The notes: a model not told the origin generated them from the sequence alone. A DNA stretch of 64,000 bases from Symbiodinium microadriaticum (GCA_001939145.1 LSRX01000542.1:401801-465800); one strand, 5' to 3'; counted from the first letter of the stretch, positions 7,408 to 17,660 are shown. Translations and numbers: made by a program.

Positions 7408-9399
7408 CTATGTCGTAGTGGTCGGACCTGCTGTGCCTGTCCCTGGTCCATCTGGTACGTGGGGTCCTGCCGGCTCGAGGGTGAGGGTGTCTCTTTGCCC
7501 GAGGTCCGCCCAAACGTCGTCAGGTATGTCGGATAAGGCGTGGAAGTAGGCGAGTAGACCAGTCCCACCGATCCCAACCACTGCCTGGGGGCTTATGTCC
7601 CTCGCTCGCCACCTCTCGTAGAGATGGCGGGTCGCCGGTTTGGTGACATCGAAGTGTCGGTGGCTGGGTGGGGGCATTGTCGAGGAGCTCGCCGTAGCCA
7701 TGTCGCGGACCTCTTGTGGCACTTCGGATGCCGAGACCGGTTCTCCAGCTCGGTACCACTGGCTGCGTCCTTCGAGCATCTCCGCCTTGATGTGCACCTG
7801 GACCGGTGCTTCCGGGTTGATCTCGAAGTCCCATGCCTTCTCCATCTTCCCGTTGGTCACGCACACTCCAAGGCAGAACCGAGGCTTCGCCCGTGACCGT
7901 GTGTACCCCATGGCCCGTTGCAGGGTCTGGTCATCCTCGGCTTGGGTCGCAGCTGATTTCATTGCCTCATAGTGGTGCTCAACTGCGTCCTCGAGGCCTC
8001 TCAAGTACTGTGCTTCCCTGGCCTCATGTTCTGCTTGCTCTGCTGCGCGGTCTTGTTCTTCCCGTTGTGCAAGTAGCCGGTCCATCTCGTCGTATGCCTC
8101 GTCAGCATCCTCATCGGTCACCTCCTGTATTCCTCTGAGGCGTCTCCACCAGGTGGCACACCATGCGTGTTCAAGTAGCAGATGATCTCCACGGGCGAGG
8201 GGTTGGGTTTCTTCGCTGGCTGCTATGAGAAGACTTTCCAGCAGCGAGCGGTCCACAGCCAACGGGCCGTCGTGGTCTTGGAGTTGGCTGGCCAACCGGA
8301 TTGCCCTGGCACTGGCTACTCCTGGGTCGAGGGATTGAAGGGCTCGGTGGAGGCGTTGGAGTAGGAGATCTTCCCGCGAAGCTGCTGCCGCCGTACTCGT
8401 CCCTATATTTGTTTGCATGAGGCAGCCTTCTTCTGTTTCTTGTTCGGCTTCCGGCGGGCCAGCCTCGTGTGGAGGATCTGTCGAGCTGCTTGCACGGCCC
8501 AGCATGGCTCTGAGGTTCCTAGCTCTCTCCAAGGCACGAGCAAGGTCTCGGTGGACCCGGCTTAGGAACAACGGCAAGGTGTCACTGAGGAGGTTGCGCT
8601 GTGCCTCGGGCCGGTCAACTAGGGTCTCGACGATGTTGTCTGCCACATGGGTGGGCAATATAGGCGAGGCGATGTTGAATTCCTCGCCCTGCTGCATTTC
8701 AAGCAGGGCCTGCCACACTGCCAAGGCGTCCTCTGTCGTCATGTCTTGGTCGTTGTCCTCCTCGAGGTCCACAGTCTCGAGCTCGGCTTCCTCTTCTTCA
8801 TCTTGGCGACGGGTTTCCACCGGTGTGGGCGTCCGACATACTCCAGGTCGTGCTTTCGGCTTCGCTGTCGTACGGGGCGGTGGGGTCCTGGGTGCTCTGG
8901 GCTCCGTGTCGGTCTTCCTGTCCTTGAGGGGCGGATTCCCCTGTTTTTTCCATGGTGGGCCCAACTTCCGGTGGCTCTCCGTCTTGCGGCTTGATGGCAG
9001 CTCTCTCCACAACCTCGTTGGGCTCATTCGGCGCTTGTCACCAGCCTTCCATCTGTCCTCCATGAGCCCCACCTCGTCCGTGGACTCTGGTTCGTTAAGT
9101 CTCGTCACTCCTTCGGTCGAGTTGGTGTCATTCTCCATCTCGATGTTGGGGTCGTCGTCCATGCACACTCGAGCAAGGTCTCGGCCAATCTGTTGCATGA
9201 CCATCGTGACGTCCTGGGCAGGCATCAAAGGGTTGTACCCTCCGAACAAGCTGGCAAGTTTTCGGAGTTCACCTAGGGCATGCGGCTGGGTATGTGCTGG
9301 ACGTTCGCGACCGATGATTTCGTGGGCGACCAAGAAGGATCCATGCACATCGAGCCCAGTCTCCCATGCCTGCCATAGGGTCTCGGGGATTTGCATCAT
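7408..9399 (-). CDS. Retroelement B ORF4, unknown 663-residue protein
   Basis: An open frame of 663 codons starting ATGATG at 9399, overlapping the TGA of ORF3 by four bases (ATGA), the arrangement used for termination-reinitiation coupling. No enzyme domain is recognised. The N-terminal 100 residues look globular (IPETLWQAWETGLDVHGSF), followed by a Pro/Arg/acidic-rich middle (about 130-230), then long Glu/Arg/Ala-rich helical stretches (about 390-500, coiled-coil-like) and a final folded-looking segment before a Thr-rich tail. An open frame of this length without stops, translationally linked to ORF3, argues that it is real. It could be a structural or RNA-binding protein of the element, or a host-derived gene next to it. 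Confidence 0.6.
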   Translation of the reverse strand: MMQIPETLWQAWETGLDVHGSFLVAHEIIGRERPAHTQPHALGELRKLASLFGGYNPLMPAQDVTMVMQQIGRDLARVCMDDDPNIEMENDTNSTEGVTRLNEPESTDEVGLMEDRWKAGDKRRMSPTRLWRELPSSRKTESHRKLGPPWKKQGNPPLKDRKTDTEPRAPRTPPPRTTAKPKARPGVCRTPTPVETRRQDEEEEAELETVDLEEDNDQDMTTEDALAVWQALLEMQQGEEFNIASPILPTHVADNIVETLVDRPEAQRNLLSDTLPLFLSRVHRDLARALERARNLRAMLGRASSSTDPPHEAGPPEAEQETEEGCLMQTNIGTSTAAAASREDLLLQRLHRALQSLDPGVASARAIRLASQLQDHDGPLAVDRSLLESLLIAASEETQPLARGDHLLLEHAWCATWWRRLRGIQEVTDEDADEAYDEMDRLLAQREEQDRAAEQAEHEAREAQYLRGLEDAVEHHYEAMKSAATQAEDDQTLQRAMGYTRSRAKPRFCLGVCVTNGKMEKAWDFEINPEAPVQVHIKAEMLEGRSQWYRAGEPVSASEVPQEVRDMATASSSTMPPPSHRHFDVTKPATRHLYERWRARDISPQAVVGIGGTGLLAYFHALSDIPDDVWADLGQRDTLTLEPAGPHVPDGPGTGTAGPTTTT

Positions 9400-10451
9400 G
9401 CCTGTGGAACCGCCTCCAGCGTAGGGCCTGCATGTGGCCCAGTGGGGTTAGCAGCTCGTTCTTCCGGGGGATGATTGCGAGGGGGTACCGGTCCTCTCGG
9501 TGAGCTCGACGACGAGGATGCTTCGCTTCCCCCGGGTGCTAGGCCGTGACCTCGTCCAGGTAGATCTGCAGCTCGTTCTTCCCGATGATCTCGATGGGGT
9601 ACTGGTCCCTTCGATGAGCTCGACGACGACGATGCTTCGGCTTTCCCATGTACTAAGTATTGATCTCGTCGGGGTAGATCTGCAGCTGGTTCTTCGGGTC
9701 GAGGGCCTCGTCGAGGTAGCGGTCTACCATCTCCCCCTCGCTGTTCCACATTCTGAGTACGTGGTCGCGCTGCTCTGGCTCCATCACGGGGAGGGCTTCT
9801 AGATCTTGCATGGTCAGAGGTGGAGGGGGGCGGTGGTTCTTCATCTCGGCCCTCGCGCCCACCTGTGACCCAGTGGTGATGGATCGTCTCCTCCGCAGTG
9901 TGGGCGAAGGGGCTCACGTCGAAGCCGGCCGGGAGTGGAACTTCGATCGCCTGGTAGTGGGCACATACAATCTCCCATGCCCTCAAGAGTCGGTTGCGAA
10001 TGGGCTCTGTGGTCAGGTAGCTTTCCAGGTCGCTTTCTCGGCGACGTAGGGTGGCTTCCCCGAACCTAGCTGCGATGTCCTCCCACTTGGCCCCTCGTCG
10101 GCATAGATCTCCTCCTGCATCGACTAAATCCCAATACCATGCAGGTTCTCCACGGAAGGCCTCCTCAAACGAGTATGCAAAGGGCAAGCTTAACATCAGG
10201 GGCACGGCGAGCTGTGCCATGCTGGTGATTTCTTCGTCTGCTGCTGTTGGCTCCGCCATCATGGTGTTCTCCATCCTCTGCGATGCCCTTCCGGTGCCGT
10301 GGTTTTCGTGGTGTTCGTGGTGCGGGTATTGTTGTCGTAGGGGCTGTCGGGGCTCGTCTTCATCTAGAACATGCTGCTGGGCCCATACAGGCTGCAGATA
10401 CCCCCCGAGGCCTTGGATGAGCATCACCATCACGATGTAGGCCCATGGCAT
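9396..10451 (-). CDS. Retroelement B ORF3, unknown protein with Ser-rich tandem repeats
   Basis: A 351-residue frame from the first ATG at 10451 (the frame is open upstream to about 10541 using only non-ATG codons). The first 25 residues are hydrophobic (AYIVMVMLIQGLGGYL) and could be a signal peptide or chance. A folded-looking region (about 60-190, Trp/Arg-rich) is followed by an Arg/Ser/Pro-rich C-terminus containing two to three copies of a ~35-residue repeat (EExAADLP…EASSSSSS…GPVP). The last codons overlap the ORF4 start. No family is recognised. The gap of about 320 bases between the ORF2 stop (10773) and this start holds no other feature. Confidence 0.5.
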   Translation of the reverse strand: MPWAYIVMVMLIQGLGGYLQPVWAQQHVLDEDEPRQPLRQQYPHHEHHENHGTGRASQRMENTMMAEPTAADEEITSMAQLAVPLMLSLPFAYSFEEAFRGEPAWYWDLVDAGGDLCRRGAKWEDIAARFGEATLRRRESDLESYLTTEPIRNRLLRAWEIVCAHYQAIEVPLPAGFDVSPFAHTAEETIHHHWVTGGREGRDEEPPPPSTSDHARSRSPPRDGARAARPRTQNVEQRGGDGRPLPRRGPRPEEPAADLPRRDQYLVHGKAEASSSSSSSKGPVPHRDHREERAADLPGRGHGLAPGGSEASSSSSSPRGPVPPRNHPPEERAANPTGPHAGPTLEAVPQA

Positions 10452-10772
10452 TGTTCGGGCAGGGCTTACAGGTCGCCTGTCCCTAAAGGCGCTCTCTGCT
10501 GAGCTACTTTGCAAAAGAAAAGAAGAGGCTGCAAGCGGCACCTCCTCAGGGAAACGACAGCAAGGAACATGTACTGCACGACGCTTTTAGGGAATTTATC
10601 AAAGGCACGATTAGGGATGAACGGAGGTAAGGGTGATTAGGGTAAGGGATTGTTTGGTTTGGCCAGCTCTCGGGCATCGTCACATACTCAGCATACGGCT
10701 TCACCTTAGTGACGAGAGGTCGAAACGAGGCGTCGGGAATTGTTCCGAATTCGGGGTTGAGGGGGGGGGGGT

Positions 10773-13700
10773 CTATGGTCCAATCGCAAGCTGTCGGCCT
10801 GATGCCCATGCTACGTCCATGGAATTGACCCAGGTCTCCTTACACTGGGCCCATCTAGTCGCATCTCTGGCTGCCTGTCGCCATGGCGTTCCTCCGGCTG
10901 CTCTGTTAAGAGCCTTCTCTTCGTTCGTGTGGTAGGGGAAGAACTGCCCTGGGTGTCGTATCCCATCCCTCTGCTTTTCGGTCCACCACTCGAGGGTCCT
11001 GACTGAATCCATGAGGGAACTCGCTGGCGGGGAATCTCTGTCTAGGGCTCTGGCAATGTGACCTTTGTAGTCCCAGAATCTCTGGAGCCAGATGGTGGAC
11101 CAGCGCTCCATCTGATGAGAGTGGAGGACGTGCCTGGCCCCCCTCATAGATCTGGTTCGAAAATCAAGCCACGTCTCGTCTGATTTTCTACGGAACCCAA
11201 TGGTCTTCGCGAGTAGCTCCAATTGCAGGGTGTTCATGCCGCTCAGGGCTTGATTCGAGGGAGACACAGCACTGCAGTACCAGAGCGCACTCCCACCTAC
11301 CAGAGTACGGAATGTCCTCAGCTTTCCTTTGAGGGGGGCCCTGGACAGGAATATGTGTCTATTCCCGTAAAATTTCTTGGACGCCTTTGACATGGCTGTA
11401 TCCATGAGGGTACTGGGCTTCAAGGGTGTGAGCAAAGGGATCCCAAAGACAGTCATGTTGGTCGCTGGCTTGATCACCTGACCGTCTAGTGTGATGTCCC
11501 CCGGGGTGGTGCTGTAGGGAGAGTGGTAGTAGGACGTCTTCTCCGGGTTCACTCGAAGGCCCCATTTGGCCAGCTCTGCTTTGAGAATGTTGTATTTGGT
11601 GATCATGTCGTCCCGACTCGCAGCCCACAACAACGTGTCGTCCATGTAGAGGAGCTCTGCCAAAGGGAGGTCGGGGATGGAAGGTATGGTCTTCGGCCAT
11701 TCTGCATGCTCTGTCGCTGTCTTGAGGGCCATCTCAATTGCGATGCTGAAGAGGAAGGGAGACTCAACTGAGCCCTGTCGGATGCCTCTTCCCTGAGGTA
11801 TCTCCTCGTCCCCCCAGGGTGTCTTGAGGAGTGCTGTCCCCTCGTAGAATAGACGCTCCCAGCATCTATATTCTAGGAACATTTCAGGAGGCAGGTTGTC
11901 TCGCAGTAGCTGCAGTGTTCTGTCCCTCGCCAATGTGTCAAAAGCTTTCTGGATATCGATGCGACACCAGCTGAGTCCAAGGTGCCACTCTGTGTCCAAG
12001 CTAAACGACTTGATAGCTGCATGCAGGTAATCGGCAGTCTGCCTACCGTTGTGTGCACACTGGGAAGCACCGGCAGGCCGAATATATCGTCTCGTGCGCC
12101 TGAGTAGCATGGTCCCGAAGACCTTAGCTGCTGAGGCCCCGACACTGATCGGCCGGAGATCCTTCGGGCCTCTGGGCTTGTCACTCTTGGGCAAGAGTGT
12201 GACAACCGTACGAAGCCATTCTCGTGGTAGCGCCTCCCCGCATCGCAGTCTTTCCATCCAGCTCAGGAGGGCTTGTTCTGTGGCATCGTCTTCGCACAAG
12301 GCACTGATGAGTTCGAAAGACACTAAATCTTCGCCGACGGCCTTGTTGGTTTTCCCTTTGTGAAGGGCTTGCCTGAGGTCCTCAATCGTGAAGTGGTTGC
12401 CCGTATCAATGTCTTTGTTCCAGCGAGGGGGGTCTCTGGGTTCCGTCTTCTGGAAGAGAGTACGGAAATGCTGAACAGTCCATCGCTTGGGCTCCTGTTT
12501 GGCCTCTTCGGCTGCCTCAACAAAGTAGACGGTCCACTCGTTACCCCCAGGATTTTTGAGGCTTCTGTAGCTCTGCCAGTGTCCGTCAGCGGCGCGCTGG
12601 TTGCGAGTGTTTCTCCAGTCCTCCTGGGCCTTCCTTCTGGCTTTGTGTGCCACCTTCCAGTCGTGCTCCGCTCCAGTTTGCTTGGCCTTGGCGTAGAGGT
12701 CTTTGACTTCGGAAGGGTCTCGGTATCTGAGGCCAGGTCGTGGGGCCGTGCATTTCTTGGCAAGGTCCTGCAAGGTTTTCTGGTCGACCTTGTCGAGCGA
12801 GGGAAGCTTGCCAGTCACATACCTGGGCCTGGTGATCGCTCTGGGCGGGGGAGTGCTCTCTCCAGTTCTCAAGGGGAAGTCACAGCTGATTCTATCATGG
12901 TCTCCGCCGATCTGCTTAAAGCTGTCTACTTCAATGAGGAGGGGGCTCAACCTACAATTTTTATAGGCACCTCCATCAATCTGATGCCCTTGTACTTTGG
13001 TTCGCCTTGGTCTGCTGGTGGGCGTGTCCCACTGAGCCTTAGTGGGAGCTTTCATTTGAAGTCCAACATTCCCAAGCTCCGAGAGCACGTATTCGGATCT
13101 CGCCTCAGTGGGTCGGAGGTCGCCCTGAGGGTCGAGGGCATCTGTCCACCTGAGTTTGGTATTGAAGTGACCCAGCATGATCACTGGCAGCAGTGTCGGC
13201 GGCAGGAGTTTGCAGACAGCCCTGAGCTCGTCCGCTGTGACGTCACTGTTGACCCCTGTGCTGAGTCTGAGGCTAGACACCCAGGTTTCATTCCCTGTAG
13301 GGAGATGGCGCAGCCTAAGCCATAGGCCGTATCTGCATCCTCGTTTCCTTAGCACCTGAAACTGGGGTCCAAACCCGATCGCATTCCCACGCCATTGGTC
13401 GTCGTCATGCCTATATTGCACTATGGTAAGGCCCTCCAGCACCTCAGTGTGCCACCCACAGTCGCGGCGAGGCATCTCTTGGAGGCACACAATCTGGATT
13501 TTGTCCCTTGCCGAGCGTCGGATAGACTGTACAGCATCGACTATGCTTGTGCCCCCGATGTTCCAACTGGCAGTAGGTATGCGGATGTACGATGGCAAAT
13601 CTTTTGTCTGGAAATGTTGGGATGGCTTAGCCGCCCCCGACCCGGACGATTCCATCTGGTAGGGATCTGCCTGGCAGGATGCCGTCTCGGCCAGGGCCTG

Positions 13701-13955
13701 GAAAGGATTCGTAGCTTCGATGTCGCTCTGGGCTCTGCTACTTTGGGAGGTACATGCAGGTGTCTTGTGAATTGTATCAAGTAAAGGTCCTTGCGCCCCT
13801 GCTGCTCTGTGTTCAGCAGAGGGGGCACGTTGATGGGAAGGGTGCTTTTCGCAGCTAGGCTCGGCTTTGCCGAGATCTGGCTCAGGGGCACAGGGTTTGT
13901 GCCTCTTCTTGCATCGGTCGGAGACCAATTGTAGCTCGGCTTCCAGCAGGGTGTC
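10773..13955 (-). CDS. Retroelement B ORF2: AP-endonuclease + reverse transcriptase
   Basis: About 1,060 codons directly downstream of, and in the same frame as, ORF1; only the TGA at 13958-13956 separates them. The first in-frame ATG comes about 100 codons in, just before the endonuclease, so reinitiation there is an alternative to readthrough. Residues counted from 13955: APE endonuclease about 125-360 (TASWNIGG, IVCLQEM, MLGHFN, GGDHDRI), RT about 540-800 (GKTNKAVGEDL, DLRPISVG, RIDIQKAFDTL, GRGIRQGSVESP, LLYMDDTLLW). The usual GDFN endonuclease motif reads GHFN here: the catalytic Asp codon GAC has become CAC, so this copy's endonuclease is probably inactive. The RT YMDD is intact. There is no RNase H, unlike element A. 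Confidence 0.88.
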   Translation of the reverse strand, partial: DTLLEAELQLVSDRCKKRHKPCAPEPDLGKAEPSCEKHPSHQRAPSAEHRAAGAQGPLLDTIHKTPACTSQSSRAQSDIEATNPFQALAETASCQADPYQMESSGSGAAKPSQHFQTKDLPSYIRIPTASWNIGGTSIVDAVQSIRRSARDKIQIVCLQEMPRRDCGWHTEVLEGLTIVQYRHDDDQWRGNAIGFGPQFQVLRKRGCRYGLWLRLRHLPTGNETWVSSLRLSTGVNSDVTADELRAVCKLLPPTLLPVIMLGHFNTKLRWTDALDPQGDLRPTEARSEYVLSELGNVGLQMKAPTKAQWDTPTSRPRRTKVQGHQIDGGAYKNCRLSPLLIEVDSFKQIGGDHDRISCDFPLRTGESTPPPRAITRPRYVTGKLPSLDKVDQKTLQDLAKKCTAPRPGLRYRDPSEVKDLYAKAKQTGAEHDWKVAHKARRKAQEDWRNTRNQRAADGHWQSYRSLKNPGGNEWTVYFVEAAEEAKQEPKRWTVQHFRTLFQKTEPRDPPRWNKDIDTGNHFTIEDLRQALHKGKTNKAVGEDLVSFELISALCEDDATEQALLSWMERLRCGEALPREWLRTVVTLLPKSDKPRGPKDLRPISVGASAAKVFGTMLLRRTRRYIRPAGASQCAHNGRQTADYLHAAIKSFSLDTEWHLGLSWCRIDIQKAFDTLARDRTLQLLRDNLPPEMFLEYRCWERLFYEGTALLKTPWGDEEIPQGRGIRQGSVESPFLFSIAIEMALKTATEHAEWPKTIPSIPDLPLAELLYMDDTLLWAASRDDMITKYNILKAELAKWGLRVNPEKTSYYHSPYSTTPGDITLDGQVIKPATNMTVFGIPLLTPLKPSTLMDTAMSKASKKFYGNRHIFLSRAPLKGKLRTFRTLVGGSALWYCSAVSPSNQALSGMNTLQLELLAKTIGFRRKSDETWLDFRTRSMRGARHVLHSHQMERWSTIWLQRFWDYKGHIARALDRDSPPASSLMDSVRTLEWWTEKQRDGIRHPGQFFPYHTNEEKALNRAAGGTPWRQAARDATRWAQCKETWVNSMDVAWASGRQLAIGP

Positions 13956-15002
13956 TCAGAGGGCCATGAGTTCCCCCCATTGTTTCTCTATGTCTTCCTG
14001 GGTCGTCTTCAGGAGCTTTGCCAACAGGACCGCGTCTAGCCAACTTCTCTCTGGCTTGCCGGGTAGGCAGCCAGTGTGTGGCCCAGGCCTGGTTGCACTT
14101 GCGACAAGCTTGGAGTGGAACCATACGTTGCCTGCCGAGTATTCGGTCTCCACTGCCCCCAGGCTGGTCGGTGAGATCGTAAGGATCAATCGTTTGGTCT
14201 TGCCGGTGTGGTTCGAGATCAATCGTTCATGTTTGGACTTTCCCAGAGTAGCCTTGAGAGTCCTGGAGGATTCCATACTTGGAGCTTGGATGTTTGCGTT
14301 CTGAATCTGCTGCGCAATTGTAATCATCCTTCTCTTGAGTTGGACCCCCGTCTCGCTGGGCTGCATGGCGACGAACGCCATCGCGAACCCCCGTCTGGGC
14401 CCCGTACAAAAGACATCCTCAAAGGTCCCCTGGAGGTTGAGCTGGTGCAGGCAACCATCTAGCTCGCCCAGAAGAGTGTCTTTCTGTGTGTCCTGAGGCC
14501 ATCCGCCTAGGATCATAAGATTAGGCCTCCCAGCTTCTGATGTGGTGGTAGCGACCGATCCTTGTCCACGCTGCTCCAGGTTCTTGAGGCGATCTTCCAT
14601 CTTCTCCTGGCTGTCCCGGAGCTGCTCGATGAAGTCGCTGTGTTTGCGGACGTCCTTCTTAATCCCTGTGAGTTCCTTGAAGGTGGCCGTCTTAAGATCT
14701 AGTAAATCTTGTTGGTGACTGTCCATCAGCGATCTGGTTTGTTCTTGCAGTAAGTCTCGGATGGCTGCCAAGGTGATCCCCGGGTCGGCCCCGGACCCCC
14801 TGGCTCGGGTGGGAGAGGGAGCCCCGCTGTCCGTGGCGCGCTTGTGCCCTCCTCTGCGGGCATCTGCCCCATCCACTGCCATGTCTTGTCCCTCGCCTTC
14901 AGAGGGGATCGCTTCAAGGTCCTGCCCGTCATCGACTGGAATTGGGATCCCGGCGGGTCCTCCCGCTTTCGGTCTGGTGCCGATCGCCCCCTTTCCGGCC
15001 AT
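13956..15002 (-). CDS. Retroelement B ORF1 (coiled coil + RRM-like)
   Basis: A frame of about 348 codons from the ATG at 15002. Order: Gly/Pro/acidic N-terminus (1-90), a heptad-rich segment (about 90-170; LLQEQTRSLMDSHQQDLLDL and following) predicted to be a coiled coil, then a compact region (about 180-260; PNLMILGGWP, RGFAMAFVAM) with RRM-like strand spacing, and a C-terminal basic/helical part. This is the architecture of L1-type ORF1 RNA chaperones that trimerise and coat the element RNA. The frame ends MAL-TGA; the next codons run straight into ORF2. Confidence 0.7.
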   Translation of the reverse strand: MAGKGAIGTRPKAGGPAGIPIPVDDGQDLEAIPSEGEGQDMAVDGADARRGGHKRATDSGAPSPTRARGSGADPGITLAAIRDLLQEQTRSLMDSHQQDLLDLKTATFKELTGIKKDVRKHSDFIEQLRDSQEKMEDRLKNLEQRGQGSVATTTSEAGRPNLMILGGWPQDTQKDTLLGELDGCLHQLNLQGTFEDVFCTGPRRGFAMAFVAMQPSETGVQLKRRMITIAQQIQNANIQAPSMESSRTLKATLGKSKHERLISNHTGKTKRLILTISPTSLGAVETEYSAGNVWFHSKLVASATRPGPHTGCLPGKPERSWLDAVLLAKLLKTTQEDIEKQWGELMAL

Positions 15003-15119
15003 TCTGAGGGTCACGGCCAGCAGGAAGACGACACGGGTAGATCTCGCCGAGGCAGGCGCACAACGAGAGGAGTGCTAGGGACGGGAGCACTAGAGGGGGG
15101 GGACACCCTGGAGCTTGAG

Positions 15120-15370
15120 CCTTGAAGGGTCTAGGGTTTAGGGCCTAGGGTTTAAAGTTTAGGGTTTAGGGATTTCTAGGGCGTCGGGCTTTAAGGAGTT
15201 TAAGGCTTTGGGCCTTTGGGTTAGAGGAGCTGGGCCTTGAAAACAGCCGATTTCGAGCCGGGAGCTTTGATCCTAAGGTGCTGAAGTTCACAAGACCTAG
15301 ATGTTAAGTTTAAGGTTTAGGGTTTGGGGTTTGGGGTTCAGGGTTCAGGGTCTAGGGTTCAGGGTTGCAA
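15120..15370 (+). repeat. Composite telomere-like block
   Basis: Degenerate TTTAGGG/TTTGGGG units in two clusters (15126-15180 and 15300-15366) separated by related G/T-rich DNA, just upstream of the 5' end of element B. Confidence 0.7.
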
Positions 15371-15559
15371 CAGACAACAAGAAAAGAATGACTGCGGTGA
15401 GTCGGGATGTTGAAAACAAGACTGCAAGCATAACTTGCCTTAACCATTTCCAGGTTAGCAACATCAAAAACAATAATGATCATAATAATGAACAAAGGAT
15501 GAACATAATAATGATAGCAGCAATGATAGTAAACATGACGATAACAAGAACAACAAAAG

Positions 15560-15590
<31 letters not shown>

Positions 15591-15653
15591 GTCATCGTCA
15601 TCGTCATCTTCATCATCATCACCATCACCATCATCATCATCATCATCATCATG
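15560..15653 (+). repeat. (TCA)n microsatellite with TCG/TCT interruptions
   Basis: About 31 trinucleotide units, TCA interrupted by TCG and TCT units. Confidence 0.95.
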
Positions 15654-16348
15654 ACTTTCTCAGGATTGTCCACTGGAAATGTCTTTACTGAAGCTCTGCA
15701 TGCAAATGTGCCGGTGACATCAGTAGGGTGCCTCAATACTGGGGCTCCCATGAGGGCACCGATCCCAAAGAGAAAGCTGCTACAGCAAGTCCTAGGGACC
15801 AAACAAAACGCAGAACCCAAGACCCAAAACCCTGAAGAAACAAGCCGCAAAAACCCCGAAATCCCTCTAACCCCCCCCCCAAAAAAAAAAAAAAAACTGG
15901 CCCCTGAAACCCTAAGCCCAAAGCCCTGAGAGTCCCCCCAAGAAGCCCACAGTCCTGGCAGGAAGTCGTAGATGACTGCGGGAGACATCGCCAAGCTCAG
16001 CGTCAGCAGCCTGGGCTTGAGGTCTTAGGGCTTTAAGGGGTACGGAACACGTATTCAAGGGAGCACAGACCACGGGTTTTTTGTAGGAATTTTCTGTGGG
16101 CTTTGAGGGTCTCGGACATGGTGCTGTCGGGTTCTTCAAAGCTGCGCAATTGAAGCCCCCATACACCCTGAACCTCAAAGATGCCAAAGATGCAAGGGCT
16201 TGAGGTTTAGCATTGAGGGTGTGGGAGTTAGGGCTTCGGATTTAGGGTTTAGGGGTTAAGGTCTGGGGAAGGCTGCAACCTTCCATCATCCCCGATCTTT
16301 GAAACTCTAGGGGCCCTAGACCCTGAGATACTGGGAGGGAGTCCTACT

Positions 16349-16420
16349 GCTGGTGATATAAATCCTGCATTACCTTAAGGACCCTAAACTATGGGAATTA
16401 TGGTGGAAATCATCAGCCGT
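16349..16420 (-). repeat. Truncated copy of palindromic MITE-like element
   Basis: Positions about 16359-16391 match the reverse complement of 34593-34625 with about one mismatch in 33 bases (CCTGCATTACCTTAAGGACC core). The other half of the palindrome is not preserved here. Confidence 0.65.
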
Positions 16421-17660
16421 AGTGTAAGGCTTGTTTTGGTTTAGGGATTAGGGCTGTCTTGGTGGCTGTAGGTTTAGGGCTTGGCCATCGATGCGGATGC
16501 AGACACAGATATGTGGGTATACATCAGACATTCATGCATGCACTCATGTCTCGCCATCAATTTCATTCGCACGTGCATGCATGCATGCAAACAGCAGCAC
16601 AGTCACTTCAGAAAGGTGCAGGTTACATAAAGCCGTAGAGTTGTTGCACCGCGATGTATCTCGTCCCAGCGGCTGTGTCAAGACATCAAATCCTCCGTCA
16701 ACGGCCTTCAGGGCCATTCTGGGCCGACGAGGCTCCTGGAAGAGCCAGCCAGGGAATTTCAGGTTCACGACATGGGCGTTTTTGGGGTTTGTTTGGGGTT
16801 TAGGGTTTAGGGCCTAGGAACTCGAGCTGAATGATCAACGGAGGGGTGCTCGATGGGCCCCTTTATCCACCTTCCAGCAAGTCGCTTCTCTGCAATCGTC
16901 CCCAGGATACCTGTAGTAGAATCTTCCCCAGAAGCCTCTTCTATTCCAATTTTCAAGGCCAGCAAGAACCAGAAAAACGGAACCTTCGTCTGCCCGGCCA
17001 GGCGGGGCCGAAACCCCTGCCGGAACTTGCTAGGCACCTGAGTGCGAGACATCCCGAAAACGGTCTTTGCGGTTGACTAGGGTGGAGGTTAAAGCCACTA
17101 AAAAAAAGGGCCCTGAACGGACCGTATACTAAAACCCTCTTGGGCCCAAGAAGGGGACATGAAAAAATGACCCCAAAGGCCCACCTAGTCTGGAGTTTAG
17201 GAGGTTTAGGGCTAAGCACGTAGCTTCGCTTGCTGTGATAGCTGCCATCTTGATGCAGAAGGCTCCCAAAACAACCACATCCTCAGTAGAAGGACCACTT
17301 AGTGCCCACTCTCAACCTGAAAAAAGCCCATAGCAACTGAGGCGGCCCAACCTGCAAAATGCGGATCGGAGCCGGCGCCACAAACGCGAAGGATGTGAGT
17401 CCAAAAAGGAGAAGCCTCGGGCAGGCTCCAAACAGCATGTCAGAGAGACGAACATGGGCAAATGCCGGCACCACTAGAAAAAAACATGAAACCGCCATAC
17501 ACCTTGATGTAGGTACTACTACCACGAACATTGTATGATGTTGACATGATGCATTAAAGTGTATGTGATTATGTTCGCGACGACTAAGCACATGATGAGA
17601 AAACACTTTGTATGATGACGGATAGTGATCAGGACCATGGTGGTGAAAGTTATGTTGACT

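Larger units (their letters stand above)
7408..15075 (-). mobile_element. Non-LTR retroelement B (four ORFs)
   Basis: Minus-strand LINE-like element: ORF1 (15002-13956), ORF2 endonuclease/RT (13955-10773), then ORF3 (10451-9396) and ORF4 (9399-7408). Coding direction, spacing and composition are uniform, but whether ORF3/ORF4 belong to the LINE or to a neighbouring gene cannot be settled from one copy. Telomere-like DNA flanks the 5' side (from about 15125). Ends and target-site duplication were not identified. Confidence 0.65.

Noticed and set aside
8417..9424. 335-codon plus-strand frame opposite element B ORF4
   Set aside because: Ser/Arg-rich shadow of ORF4 with no patterned composition.
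12360..13325. 321-codon plus-strand frame opposite the element B RT ORF
   Set aside because: Runs antisense to well-defined endonuclease/RT motifs; a compositional shadow.
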